64,000 bases of DNA from Clostridia bacterium (GTDB lineage: Bacteria > Bacillota > Clostridia > Christensenellales > Pumilibacteraceae): positions 62,001-126,000 of the forward strand of contig JAAWDP010000003.1 of assembly GCA_022793815.1 (NCBI GenBank), in the 5' to 3' direction. Numbering within the stretch: position 1 is the stretch's first letter; each line of letters opens with the position of its first letter. Position numbers and translations under genes: made by a program. Below the pieces are notes generated by a model that did no database searches, had not been told where the DNA came from, and was given only the letters and a program-made list of their open reading frames with translations. Positions 53,067 to 62,824 of the stretch are shown piece after piece.

Positions 53067-54014
53067 TCAAAATTCGTCGTCTTGAATTTTCTGCCGCATA
53101 TCGAGTTCTTTTATAACATCGTACCCCATGCCTTTCAGACGGTGGTTGCGCGCGGCGACCTCTATGATTGCGGCGAGGTTGCGCCCCGATTTGACGGGAA
53201 CCGTGTACATGGGAATGTCCATGCCGAGAATGCTGTAATGTTCGGTTTCTCCGCCCAAGCGGTCGTATTCCTTTTCCTCGTCCCAATTTTCCAGATTTAC
53301 CGCCATGTCTATTACCTTGGTAAGTTTAACCGCGCCCGCTCCGTAAAGCCTGCGTATGTCGACTATACCTATGCCGCGCACTTCCATAAGATACCTTATT
53401 ACGGGCGGCGCGGAACCGACAAGGCGGTCGGAAACCCGCTTTATACACACGGCGTCGTCGGCGACAAGGCGGTGATTGCGCTGGACAAGTTCGAGTGCGG
53501 TTTCGCTTTTGCCTATCGACGATTTGCCTATCATAAGCACTCCGACGCCGTACAAATCCAGCAATACGCCGTGCATAACAATCCTCGGCGCAAGCAGTTC
53601 GTTGAGATATATCGACAGCTCGTTTATAAGCATCGTCGAATGCAGTTTTGTTCCGAAAACGACTTTACTGTGCTTTTGCGCGCATTCCAGTATTTCTTTA
53701 CACGGCTGTTTTCCTCCGGATATTATTACGCAGGGAAACTCTCTGTCGAACAATTTGTCCACGGCGTCGTAACGGCGGCGCTCGTCCAGTCCGAGCAAAT
53801 ACGCCGTTTCCATTTCGCCCAGCACCTGTATTCTGTCCTCGCCGAAGTGCTCGTAATAACCTGCCAAATGCAACCCGGGTCGGTTGATGTTAAGCGTGGA
53901 CATGTGCATGGTGCCGCCGCCCGAACAGATTATTTCGAGATTGAGTTTTTCCGCGAATTCTTCGACGCTTACGTCGGTTTCGTTTTCTTCAAGTTCTTTT
54001 TCGTCAGCCGCCAT
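53067..54014 (-). CDS. hprK: HPr kinase/phosphorylase, 315 aa
   Basis: Bifunctional enzyme that phosphorylates and dephosphorylates Ser-46 of HPr and so drives carbon catabolite repression. N-terminal domain with RPGLHLAGYYEHFGEDRIQVLG, P-loop GKSSIGKS near residue 155, LVADDAVCIKR and the HPrK signature EVRGIGIVDIRRLYG near 215. C-terminal EVAARNHRLKGMG. SD ggaggt. Between a HAD phosphatase gene (33 bases upstream) and the ProB-like kinase. Confidence 0.95.
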   Translation of the reverse strand: MAADEKELEENETDVSVEEFAEKLNLEIICSGGGTMHMSTLNINRPGLHLAGYYEHFGEDRIQVLGEMETAYLLGLDERRRYDAVDKLFDREFPCVIISGGKQPCKEILECAQKHSKVVFGTKLHSTMLINELSIYLNELLAPRIVMHGVLLDLYGVGVLMIGKSSIGKSETALELVQRNHRLVADDAVCIKRVSDRLVGSAPPVIRYLMEVRGIGIVDIRRLYGAGAVKLTKVIDMAVNLENWDEEKEYDRLGGETEHYSILGMDIPMYTVPVKSGRNLAAIIEVAARNHRLKGMGYDVIKELDMRQKIQDDEF

Positions 54015-54047
54015 AATTATTATTATGACCTCCCGTTTTGTTTATAA

Positions 54048-54866
54048 TCAAAAACAATACTTTTCTATTGTCAAAGCCACTCCGTCGGCGTCGTTGGAAG
54101 GGGCAATAACATCCGCCTCGGCTTTAAGTTTGTCACGTGCGTTTTCCATGGCGACGCCGACTGCCGCCGCCTTTATCATGGACAAGTCGTTCATTTCGTC
54201 GCCGAACGCCATGGTTTGGCTCATGTCGACTCCGTAAATCTCGGCTATTTTTTTAAGCCCGTTGCCCTTGCCGGCCTCTGCGCTTATGCACTCGAAGAAA
54301 TAAGGTCCCGAAGTAAAGATGTTCACTCCGCACGGTTTTTCCGCCTCCGTTTCTTCTCGGCAGCGGTTGACCTTTTCGCGGTCCGAATCTATTGCGAGAA
54401 TCTTGATAAAATCGTTTCTATCGCTCGACGCGATGTATTTAGTAACGTCGCCGACGAAATTCATTCCGACTCCCGCAAGCCGCGTATACATTTCCGTAAA
54501 ATCGCAGGGGGAATCCGAATAAATCCCGTCTTTTGTGTATACATGACGGTATACGTTTCTTTTGTCGCACTCGCGCGAAAACCACAGCGCGTTCTCTTTT
54601 CCTATATGCGCCTCGTAAAGCACCTTGCCCGTAAGATTATCCTCTATGACCGAGCCCTGCAATCCGAGCAGAGGTATATCGCGGCCGTAAAGCCCCGCCG
54701 ACTTCAAATGATGGCGGAGCGACGCGATGTTTCTGCCGGACGAAAGAGTAAAAATGCCGCCGCGGCGAAAAAACTCGTCGATTGTCTTGCGGCTTTTTTC
54801 GCTTACCGTATTGTCGGTGCGTGCAAGCGTGCCGTCGAAATCGCATACTATAAGTTTATATTTCAT
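54048..54866 (-). CDS. Cof-type HAD phosphatase, 272 aa
   Basis: Cytosolic sugar-phosphate-type phosphatase of the HAD superfamily, Cof subfamily. Motif I CDFDGTLA near residue 8, motif II SSGRN near 43, and the C-terminal DEMNDLSMIKAAAVGVAMENA for motifs III/IV with cap domain between. Substrate not predictable from sequence. Follows uvrC by 42 bases and precedes hprK, so probably co-transcribed with them. Confidence 0.9.
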   Translation of the reverse strand: MKYKLIVCDFDGTLARTDNTVSEKSRKTIDEFFRRGGIFTLSSGRNIASLRHHLKSAGLYGRDIPLLGLQGSVIEDNLTGKVLYEAHIGKENALWFSRECDKRNVYRHVYTKDGIYSDSPCDFTEMYTRLAGVGMNFVGDVTKYIASSDRNDFIKILAIDSDREKVNRCREETEAEKPCGVNIFTSGPYFFECISAEAGKGNGLKKIAEIYGVDMSQTMAFGDEMNDLSMIKAAAVGVAMENARDKLKAEADVIAPSNDADGVALTIEKYCF

Positions 54867-54908
54867 AATAAAATTATATCACATCAGGCGCGCCGTGCGC
54901 AAGCAAAA

Positions 54909-56732
54909 TCATTCGTCCTTTTCGCCGCCGTGCAGGAACTTGTACACGTTGGCGGCGGCGCGGGCGTCCATGCCGTCGAGAGAAGCCAGCTCCTCTTCAC
55001 TCGCCATTTTCATGTTATCGAGATTTTTATAGCGTTTGAGCAGCACTGCGCGGCGCTTGTCGCCGATGTTCGGAATGTCTTCCAAACGGCTGCGATAACG
55101 CTTTGACCGCAGATTGCGGTGATATGTTATGGCGAATCTGTGCGCTTCGTCGCGGATTCGCTGCAACAGTCTGAGCGGATACGACGCCTTGCCGAGCACT
55201 ATCGGCTCGTCGTCGAATACCGTGAAAATTTCTTCCTCGCGCTTTGCAAGCCCGACCATAGGCACATCATAGCCTTCGCTCATAGCCGCGGCGTAGGCTG
55301 CGGAGAGCTGCCCTTTGCCGCCGTCTATCACCACAAGGTCGGGCAAAGAATCGAACTTGGAATCGCTTTCGCCCGCTCTGGCAAAACGTCTGCGAATAAC
55401 CTCGTTCATGCTCATAAAATCGTTTGCGCCTTCGACCGTTTTTATCTTGAAACGCCGATACTCGCTCGGCTGGCTTTTGCCGTCGATAAACACGACCATG
55501 CTTGCAACTTTGTCTACGCCGCTGATATTGGAAATATCGTAACATTCCATGCGGCGCGCGCTTTTGAGTCCGAGAATTTCCGCAAGACGCGCGGCGGCGC
55601 CCGAAGTCATGTCCTTTTCCCTCTTCACTTTTTCCGACGATTTGACAAGATAATCCTCGGCATTTTCCAGAGCCGTGTCGATTAGTTTTCTCTTAATGCC
55701 TATCTTAGCCGTCACTATTTCCGTTTTGCAGCCCTTTACGGATGAAAGGTACTGTTCGAGCGTATCGCTCTCTTCGCCGCCGCTATCGAACGGTACGCAG
55801 ATTTGCGGAGGCAAATCCACATTGGAAGAAAGATAGTACTGACGCATAAATCCTTCTATCGCATCGCGCTCGGAAAGCGAAACGTCGGGTATTACGAAAT
55901 TCCTGACGCCCATCATTTTACCGCCTCTGACAAGGCACACGGACACGCAGCCGTACTCGCCGTTGGAAGCGTGCGCAAAAGCGTCAAGCGATACGACGCC
56001 GCTCAAATCGCCGAGATTTCTCTCTTTCAGCAGCGACAGCATATTCAGTTTATCGCGGTAAAATATCGCCTGCTCGAACTGCTCGTTTTCTGCGGCTTTA
56101 TTCATTTTTTCCTCAATCAGCGCCGTGGCGGTATCGTCGCGCCCCATTAAAAATTCCGTAACGCTGTGCACTATACGGGCGTATTCCTCTTTCGAAATGC
56201 GTCCCGTACACGGCGCGCTGCACAGACCGATGTGATAGTTCAGACATTCTCTGCCGCCTTTTTTAAGCTTCTTCGGACAAGTGCGCATTCCGTAAGCGCT
56301 GCGGATTACCGCCACAATATCCCATACGTAAATTCCGTTCATGTACGGACCGAAATAGCGCGCTCCGTCCTTTTTGACTTTGCGCGTGACTTCCACCGTC
56401 GGAAATTCCTCTCGCATGTCTATCTTGATAAACGGACTTGTTTTGTCGTCTTTGAGAAGAATGTTGTACTTGGGCTTGTATTTTTTGATAAGGTTGTTTT
56501 CCAGCGACAGCGCGTCTTTTTCCGAAAGCGTTATGATATAATCGAAATCGGCGACGTTGTCGACCATAGCTTGTACTTTCGGATGTTTCTTGGAACTTTG
56601 AAAATACTGACTCACTCTGTTTTTGAGCACAACGGCTTTGCCGACGTAAATCACATCGCCGTTTTTGTCGCGCATGATGTATACGCCGGGGTTGAGCGGC
56701 AGTCCCTTTATTTTCTCTTCGAGCAAACTCAT
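54909..56732 (-). CDS. uvrC: Excinuclease ABC subunit C, 607 aa
   Basis: Makes the two incisions of nucleotide-excision repair together with UvrAB. GIY-YIG domain (GVYIMRDKNGDVIYVGKA, 15-35), UVR motif (about 195-230), RNase H-like endonuclease core (RMECYDISNISG, PDLVVIDGGKGQL), and a C-terminal helix-hairpin-helix (LEDIPNIGDKRRAVLLKRY...LASLDGMDARAAANVYKFLH). Length fits. The ATG at 56732 overlaps the queH stop (ATGA); SD gagaggaa. Confidence 0.97.
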   Translation of the reverse strand: MSLLEEKIKGLPLNPGVYIMRDKNGDVIYVGKAVVLKNRVSQYFQSSKKHPKVQAMVDNVADFDYIITLSEKDALSLENNLIKKYKPKYNILLKDDKTSPFIKIDMREEFPTVEVTRKVKKDGARYFGPYMNGIYVWDIVAVIRSAYGMRTCPKKLKKGGRECLNYHIGLCSAPCTGRISKEEYARIVHSVTEFLMGRDDTATALIEEKMNKAAENEQFEQAIFYRDKLNMLSLLKERNLGDLSGVVSLDAFAHASNGEYGCVSVCLVRGGKMMGVRNFVIPDVSLSERDAIEGFMRQYYLSSNVDLPPQICVPFDSGGEESDTLEQYLSSVKGCKTEIVTAKIGIKRKLIDTALENAEDYLVKSSEKVKREKDMTSGAAARLAEILGLKSARRMECYDISNISGVDKVASMVVFIDGKSQPSEYRRFKIKTVEGANDFMSMNEVIRRRFARAGESDSKFDSLPDLVVIDGGKGQLSAAYAAAMSEGYDVPMVGLAKREEEIFTVFDDEPIVLGKASYPLRLLQRIRDEAHRFAITYHRNLRSKRYRSRLEDIPNIGDKRRAVLLKRYKNLDNMKMASEEELASLDGMDARAAANVYKFLHGGEKDE

Positions 56733-57337
56733 TTCGAATTCCTCTCGACTTTGGAAAATACGCAACCGCAATAATTCTGACGGTAAATGTTATATGTTTC
56801 GCACAGCTGCGAACCTCGCAAAAAGCCGCCGCCCTTTTTGAAATCCGACGGCAAAAACGTCACGCCGTATTTTTCCGCCTCGGTGCAGCCTATTTCGTAA
56901 AGCAGCGCGGCATTTTTATGCGGCGAAACCGAAAGCGTCGTAAGCACGTATTTCTTGCCTTCCTCTGCGGCGCGGCGGCAGCTCATTCCGAGTCTGAGCC
57001 CGAAACATTTGATACATCTTTCGCCGCCTTCGCCCGTATTTTCCAATCCCTTCACGGCATCGTAAAATTTGCTCGGCTCGTATTTTTCCGCTATCAGCGG
57101 ATAACCGTAACCCGCCTCTTTATCGAACCTTTCCAGTTCGCGGAAACGCAGGTCGTATTCCGTTTGAGTATCGATATTCGGATTGCAGTAATAAAGCGTC
57201 AAATCGTTTACGCGCGGCGCAAGGTATTCCAAACAGGACGTGGAACAAGCCGCGCAACAGCAATGTAACAGAATGCCGCCGTCGAGCGGCAGCATTGTTT
57301 CGAGTCTGTTTTGCAGATTGTTTCCTTTCGGGTTCAT
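56729..57337 (-). CDS. queH: Epoxyqueuosine reductase QueH, 202 aa
   Basis: Cytosolic Fe-S enzyme for the last step of queuosine tRNA modification in bacteria lacking QueG. Family cysteine pairs are visible: LHCCCAACST near residue 25, CIKCFGLRL near 108 and NYCGCVFS near the C-terminus; the YYCNPNI block is typical. ATG follows gggag. Ends with a 4-base overlap with uvrC, and its start directly abuts the stop of the upstream membrane-protein gene. Confidence 0.93.
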   Translation of the reverse strand: MNPKGNNLQNRLETMLPLDGGILLHCCCAACSTSCLEYLAPRVNDLTLYYCNPNIDTQTEYDLRFRELERFDKEAGYGYPLIAEKYEPSKFYDAVKGLENTGEGGERCIKCFGLRLGMSCRRAAEEGKKYVLTTLSVSPHKNAALLYEIGCTEAEKYGVTFLPSDFKKGGGFLRGSQLCETYNIYRQNYCGCVFSKVERNSK

Positions 57338-58156
57338 TCAAAGTTTCTCCCACACTCGGCGAAAATCGCTCTCTTCCACATATTCGGCGGCTACGTACTG
57401 CGGCACTTTGACTTTGCCTTTAAGCGCCTTCGGAATATAAATCGTAAGCGTGCTGTCGTTAAGTCGGGAATACACGTAACTCTCGGTATTCAGATAATCC
57501 GTCTTATACGGCTTATTGTCCTGCATATACAAGGTGAGTTTATGCTTTTTGCACGCCTCGTCGAAGTATGCGCTCAATGTGCCGCGCACAGTATCTTCCG
57601 TATAGGTTTCGCCGCCGTCGTAGCCTATTCCTCCGCGTGCTTTCAGATATGCGGAATAGTCCCTGTCGAGAAAGTCGACATAAGGATAGCCGGGTTCATA
57701 CGCTCCCTGTTTTCGCTTATCCTCGAATATCTTGCCTCTTTCGCAAACCAATGCTCCTTCGACGGTATTGTACAGGAAACCGCCCTTTCGGGAAAATATA
57801 TATTCGCTGACTTTGCCGTTTTCTATTATGCAAACCGCCTTATGCGTAAGATTGCCCAAATGCGCGAAAAAATACCATGCTCCTGCGGCAATCATAAACG
57901 CCCCTATTATTATCGCGGCAATCATAAGCACTTTCTCGCCGCCGATAATCCCTCCGACAATCAGACCCGCTCCTCCCGCGACGGCAATCGCCGACGCGAC
58001 GAAACTGCGGGCACGTTTGACGATACGGGAAACGCGTACAATCTTTATGCAGTCGTTTATATTGCGCAAATCCTCTTTCGCATCGCCGGAAAAAGAAAAT
58101 TCTTTAAGGGCGGCGTCGGCTTTTTTGCAGCTTTCTTCGAACTCGGCTCTGTTCAC
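57338..58156 (-). CDS. Membrane protein with two helices and a soluble C-terminal domain, 272 aa
   Basis: No family recognised. A charged N-terminus (about 1-45), two adjacent hydrophobic helices (about 50-70 and 78-100) and a soluble domain (about 105-272) with a Gly-Tyr-rich loop (YDGGETYTEDTVRGTLSAYFDEAC). Start is GTG (MNRAEFEESC) just after the pfkA stop; no SD is obvious and pfkA read-through may drive it. Ends immediately before queH. Confidence 0.72.
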   Translation of the reverse strand: MNRAEFEESCKKADAALKEFSFSGDAKEDLRNINDCIKIVRVSRIVKRARSFVASAIAVAGGAGLIVGGIIGGEKVLMIAAIIIGAFMIAAGAWYFFAHLGNLTHKAVCIIENGKVSEYIFSRKGGFLYNTVEGALVCERGKIFEDKRKQGAYEPGYPYVDFLDRDYSAYLKARGGIGYDGGETYTEDTVRGTLSAYFDEACKKHKLTLYMQDNKPYKTDYLNTESYVYSRLNDSTLTIYIPKALKGKVKVPQYVAAEYVEESDFRRVWEKL

Positions 58157-58158
58157 TG

Positions 58159-59118
58159 TTATCTCGCAACTATGGACGCCATGTTGTAAAGGTCGAGGTT
58201 AAACTGCTTTTTCATGGCACAGCCTTCCACTATATCCATATCGTAAATCTTGTTGTCGCGAATGCCGCAAATACGGTTTCCGATTCCCTTCTCCAACAAT
58301 TTTACGGCATGAACGCCCCAGCTTGTGCCGAGAAATCTGTCTTTCATGCTGGGCGAGCCGCCGCGTTGCAAATGCCCGAGTACCGTCGAGCGAACGGACA
58401 AAGACGACAGTTCTTTGAGCTTCGCCGCGATTTCGTCGGCATGTCCCGCGCCTTCCGCAAGCACGACTATGCCGCTGAGTTTGCCGCGCGCTTTGGACGC
58501 CTGCAACTTCTCCGCAATATACTTCATATCCAGCGTATGCTCGGGAACGATTATAACTTCCGCACCGCCGCCCAGCCCCGCATAAAGGGCAAGGTCGCCG
58601 CAGTTTCTTCCCATGACTTCTATTATACTGACACGCTCGTGCGAAGTCATAGTGTCGCGGATTTTGTTTATCGCGTCGAGTATCGTGTTGCACGCCGTAT
58701 CGAAACCGAGCGTAAAATCGGTGTATGCCAAGTCGTTATCGATAGTTCCGGGGATACCGATTGCCGGGAAGCCCTGTTCGCTGAGCGCTTTCGCACCCAT
58801 GAACGAACCGTCGCCTCCTATGACGATAAGTCCCTCGACGCCGTGTTTCTTCAAATTTTCTATACCTTTCTTCTGTCCCTCTTTCGTTTTGAATTCGGGG
58901 CAGCGCGCAGTACGCAACATAGTGCCGCCGCGCTGGATAATATCGGACACGCTGCGCATGCTCATCGGTACGAACTTATCCTCCAAAAGCCCCGTATAGC
59001 CGCGCTCTATTCCGAATACGTCCATGCCCGCATAAAGTCCGTAACGGACCGCCGCACGAATGGCGGCATTCATGCCGGGCGCGTCACCGCCGCTTGTCAA
59101 AATACCTATTCTCTTCAT
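58159..59118 (-). CDS. pfkA: ATP-dependent 6-phosphofructokinase, 319 aa
   Basis: Committed glycolytic step. Blocks: GILTSGGDAPGMNAAIRA, IERGYTGLL, RGGTMLRTARCPEF, VIGGDGSFMGA (Gly where PPi enzymes have Asp), IPGTIDNDLAYTDFTLGFDTA (Gly where PPi enzymes have Lys), EVMGRNCGDLALYAG and GHLQRGGSP. Length 319 is standard. ATG at 59118 with SD agagga; an earlier frame start at 59163 is rejected. A near-perfect palindrome lies about 30 bases upstream. Confidence 0.96.
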   Translation of the reverse strand: MKRIGILTSGGDAPGMNAAIRAAVRYGLYAGMDVFGIERGYTGLLEDKFVPMSMRSVSDIIQRGGTMLRTARCPEFKTKEGQKKGIENLKKHGVEGLIVIGGDGSFMGAKALSEQGFPAIGIPGTIDNDLAYTDFTLGFDTACNTILDAINKIRDTMTSHERVSIIEVMGRNCGDLALYAGLGGGAEVIIVPEHTLDMKYIAEKLQASKARGKLSGIVVLAEGAGHADEIAAKLKELSSLSVRSTVLGHLQRGGSPSMKDRFLGTSWGVHAVKLLEKGIGNRICGIRDNKIYDMDIVEGCAMKKQFNLDLYNMASIVAR

Positions 59119-59148
59119 AAATACCATCCTCTCGAAAAAACTTTTTCC

Positions 59149-59168
59149 ATAGTATTTTATCATACTAT
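59149..59168. promoter_or_regulatory. Palindrome upstream of pfkA
   Basis: ATAGTAT (59149-59155) and ATACTAT (59162-59168) with a 6-base AT centre, just upstream of the pfkA SD region and overlapping a TAAAAT-like -10. A regulator site is inferred; the regulator is unknown. Confidence 0.4.
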
Positions 59169-59212
59169 CGTAGAAAAATCCACTGTTTGTATACGATTTT
59201 TTTACCGATTAA

Positions 59213-62200
59213 TCAACTTTCCGCCACTTTGATATTATCGCCGCCGAGCAATCCGCTCAATTCCGCAAGCAACGGCTTACAGCATTCGACCCCTATTTCG
59301 AGCGGATACAGTTTGTTGTCGTCCGTGTTCTTGACATAGGTTTCGTCCTCGCCGGGATAGATAGCCAGCACGTCTTGAATACTGTCGAGCAGCGAAGGAG
59401 GATTCTCCTTGAACGAATAGTACAGACATATCTTGCGGCGGCGCACGGTCTGCGCTTTCGCATTCCATTCCTGCACCTTATCGACCCAAATAGATGCGCC
59501 CAATTCGCTTACGCGCAGCCTTCCCGTGACGGTCACCAGCTTGTCTTTCACCCAGACATCGCGGAGCTGCGCAAGTTTGAATCCCGACACCGCAAGGTCT
59601 ACCGTGCCGTACAGGTCTTCCAATTTGCCGATTCCGATTTCTTTATTGTCCTTGCTGAATTTCTTACCCGCTTCGACTAGCATTCCGCCTATCGTTACCG
59701 TTTTTCCGTCCATTTCCGACATAGCCTCATCGTCGTCGTCCGAAACGGAAAACATTGTCGTATTGTATTCGTAATCTTTGAGAATGTGCGAATACTCTTG
59801 AAGCGGGTGTCCGGTCAAATATATGCTCGCCACTTCTTTTTCTTTGGCGAGTTTTTCCGCCAAAGTATACTCGCGTATATTCGGATAACTGAATGCGTTC
59901 AGTTCGCGCGTTGTTTCGCCCAATCCGTCGAACATGGAAAGCTGTCCCGAAAGTTTTACTTTTCTGTCGTGCGACGCCCTGTCCAGCACTTGCTCGAACA
60001 CGCCTATAAGCTGGCTGCGCGCATGTCCGAAGCAATCGAACGTACCCGCATAAATCAGACTTTCCAACATTTTTTTATTAAGCGTGACCATGCTCATGCG
60101 GTTCACGAACTCGACGAAATCTTTGAATTCTCCGCCGCGGTTGCGCTCGCTTACTATCGCCTCTATTATCGGCATGCCGACGTTCTTGATTGCCGCCATG
60201 CCTATACGGACTGCGCCGTTTTCCACGGTAAAATAGCCATGCGATTTGTTTATATCCGGCGGCAGGACGGCAATATCCTTTTCGCGCAGATATGTCAGAT
60301 AGTTGCGAATTTCGTCTATACTGGTAATTCGGTTATTAAGCACCGCCGTTACGAATTCGACGGTGTGATAGCGTTTGAGATATGCCGTCTGATATGCGAG
60401 ATATGCATACGCGGCGGCATGCGACTTGTTGAACGCATAGGACGCAAAGTGCATCATATCGTCGAATATCTTGTTCCCGACGGCTTCCGAAACGCCGCGT
60501 TTTATACAGCCGTCCACGGGATTGCCTTTGTTGTCCAAGCCGCCGTGCAAAAATATTTCGCGTTCCTTGTTCATGGCGTCAAGTTTCTTTTTGCTCATCA
60601 TTCGGCGCACATTGTCCGCATTGCCCATGGAATATCCCGCCAGTTCCTGCACCATTTGCATGACTTGTTCCTGATAAACCATTATGCCGTATGTGACCGA
60701 AAGAATTGGCTCCAAAAGCGGATGGTCGTATTTGATGCCGGCGGGATTGCGTTTATTGGCGACATAAGTGTCGATGTATTGCATGGGACCCGGTCGGTAC
60801 AGCGATATGCCCGCTATGATGTCTTCCAGCGAAGTCGGTTTCAAATCGCGCATGAATTTCTTCATGCCCGCAGATTCCAGCTGAAACACGGCATGCGTGT
60901 CGCCGCTCGAAATAAGCTCGAATACGCCCGGGTCGTCATAGCCGCCGTCCTTACCGTAAAAGTCTATTTCGATGCCCTTGGTCTGTTTCACCAAATCGAT
61001 GGCTTTCTTGATATCCGTCAAAGTACGCAATCCCAAGAAGTCCATTTTCAATAGTCCGAGCTCTTCGCACTCGACCATATTGAACTGCGTCGTTATGATT
61101 CCGTCCTTTGTGCGCGTCATCGGCACGTGGTCGGAAAGCACGTCGCGGCAAATTATTACGCCTGCGGCATGCATGCCCGTCTGACGCGGCATTCCCTCAA
61201 TCTGCATTGCCATGTCGAGAATGCGTTTTGCCATAAGGTCATGCCCGTACATTTCCTTCAAATCGGGGTTGGAAACATCGTTGCCGTCCTTATCCGTTTT
61301 GAGTCCGAGCAGATGTTCGAGATGCAGTTTGCCCATTATGTTGGGAATAGGTTTGGTAAGTTTTTGAGTTTCGCTGAACGGATGCGAATATACGCGTCCG
61401 ACGTCCTTAACCGCCGCTTTGGCTTTAAGCGTACCGAACGTGACAATCTGCGACACGTTCTCCGCGCCGTATTTGCGCGTGACGTATTCTATGACCTCCT
61501 CGCGCCTGTCCACGCAAAAGTCTATATCGAAGTCGGGATTGGATACGCGCGCGGGATTCAAAAAGCGCTCGAATATCAGCGCATATTTGAGCGGATTGAC
61601 TTTCGTTATGCCTATTGCATAAGCAACTATGCTTCCCACGCCGCTGCCGCGCCCCGGACCTACGGGTATACCCTGCGATTCCGCCCAATGAATGAAATCC
61701 CAGACTATAAGGAAGTATTCGACAAAGCCGAGTTTCTCCACTATACCCAATTCGTATTCGGCGCGTTTTTTTATTTCGTCCGTTATTTCGCCGTACTTCG
61801 ATTGAAGTCCCTCGTAAGTAAGCCGCCTGAGATATTCGGTCGGCGTGGAACCGTCGTCGGGGACATAAGGGGGCATAAGCGGTTCTTTGCGGAAAAAGTC
61901 GCAGCGGCATTTATCGGCAACTTCCACGGTATTTTCTATCGAATCGGGATATGACGGAAACAGCGCCGCCATTTCGTCGCCGCTCTTCATATAAAACTCT
62001 TTCGTAGGGAAATATCCGTCGTCGCTCACACCTTCGCCCGCAAGAGAAGTCGGTTCGTCCTCGTCGCTCGGCTCTTCGTAAACCATGGTGTTTTGGAAAG
62101 AGATACACTGCAACATTTTTTGAACCACCGCGTCGCGTTTCTTCAAATAATGGACGTCGTTCGTCGCTACGATTTTTATGCCGTTGTTTCTCGCAAGCCG

Positions 62201-62824
62201 CACAAGCCGAGGCAGAACCGTTTTTTGGTCGCGGATATTATGGTCCTGTATTTCGATATAAAAATCCTCTCCGAACAAAGACTTGAACTTTTCCGCCAGT
62301 CTTTGCGCTCCGTCCTCGTCGCCGCGCAAAAGCGCCTGCGGTATTACGCCCGCGATACACGCCGAGAGACATACAAGCCCTTCGGTATGCCCTTCCAGAC
62401 ACGAAAAATCTATACGCGGCTTATGGTAAAACCCGTCTATATAGCCTATCGAAACAAGTTTTATAAGATTTTTGTAACCGATTTCGTTTTTCGCAAGCAA
62501 AATAAGGTGATTCAATTTCGGCGCTTTGCCGTTTACCGTTTCCTTTCTCAAACGGTCGTCGCACATATAGAGCTCGCAGCCTATTATCGGCTTTACCTTA
62601 AACTCTCTGCCCTGCGCGAGAAAATCGAAAGGGTCGGCTTTCGGGTCGGTGAAGCGCACCGCGGCTTTTACGAATTCCAAGGCTCCGTACATGTTGCCGT
62701 GGTCGGTAATTGCCACCGCCTTCATTCCCATATCGTAAGCACGGGAAAAAATCTGCTCGATACGGGTTGCGCCGTCGAGAAGCGAATATTGCGTATGTAC
62801 ATGCAAATGCACGAAATCTTTCAT
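59213..62824 (-). CDS. dnaE: DNA polymerase III alpha subunit DnaE, 1203 aa
   Basis: Replicative or lagging-strand polymerase. N-terminal PHP domain (HLHVHTQYSLLDGATR); polymerase core with PVGPGRGSGVGSIVAYAIGI, NPDFDIDFCVDRR (catalytic aspartates) and QTGMHAAGVII; finger and tau-binding regions; and a C-terminal OB-fold region (TVTIGGMLVEAGK). The ATG at 62824 overlaps the whiA stop (ATGA). An upstream in-frame extension to 63184 is an artefact because it runs through whiA on another frame. Length is normal for DnaE. Confidence 0.96.
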   Translation of the reverse strand: MKDFVHLHVHTQYSLLDGATRIEQIFSRAYDMGMKAVAITDHGNMYGALEFVKAAVRFTDPKADPFDFLAQGREFKVKPIIGCELYMCDDRLRKETVNGKAPKLNHLILLAKNEIGYKNLIKLVSIGYIDGFYHKPRIDFSCLEGHTEGLVCLSACIAGVIPQALLRGDEDGAQRLAEKFKSLFGEDFYIEIQDHNIRDQKTVLPRLVRLARNNGIKIVATNDVHYLKKRDAVVQKMLQCISFQNTMVYEEPSDEDEPTSLAGEGVSDDGYFPTKEFYMKSGDEMAALFPSYPDSIENTVEVADKCRCDFFRKEPLMPPYVPDDGSTPTEYLRRLTYEGLQSKYGEITDEIKKRAEYELGIVEKLGFVEYFLIVWDFIHWAESQGIPVGPGRGSGVGSIVAYAIGITKVNPLKYALIFERFLNPARVSNPDFDIDFCVDRREEVIEYVTRKYGAENVSQIVTFGTLKAKAAVKDVGRVYSHPFSETQKLTKPIPNIMGKLHLEHLLGLKTDKDGNDVSNPDLKEMYGHDLMAKRILDMAMQIEGMPRQTGMHAAGVIICRDVLSDHVPMTRTKDGIITTQFNMVECEELGLLKMDFLGLRTLTDIKKAIDLVKQTKGIEIDFYGKDGGYDDPGVFELISSGDTHAVFQLESAGMKKFMRDLKPTSLEDIIAGISLYRPGPMQYIDTYVANKRNPAGIKYDHPLLEPILSVTYGIMVYQEQVMQMVQELAGYSMGNADNVRRMMSKKKLDAMNKEREIFLHGGLDNKGNPVDGCIKRGVSEAVGNKIFDDMMHFASYAFNKSHAAAYAYLAYQTAYLKRYHTVEFVTAVLNNRITSIDEIRNYLTYLREKDIAVLPPDINKSHGYFTVENGAVRIGMAAIKNVGMPIIEAIVSERNRGGEFKDFVEFVNRMSMVTLNKKMLESLIYAGTFDCFGHARSQLIGVFEQVLDRASHDRKVKLSGQLSMFDGLGETTRELNAFSYPNIREYTLAEKLAKEKEVASIYLTGHPLQEYSHILKDYEYNTTMFSVSDDDDEAMSEMDGKTVTIGGMLVEAGKKFSKDNKEIGIGKLEDLYGTVDLAVSGFKLAQLRDVWVKDKLVTVTGRLRVSELGASIWVDKVQEWNAKAQTVRRRKICLYYSFKENPPSLLDSIQDVLAIYPGEDETYVKNTDDNKLYPLEIGVECCKPLLAELSGLLGGDNIKVAES

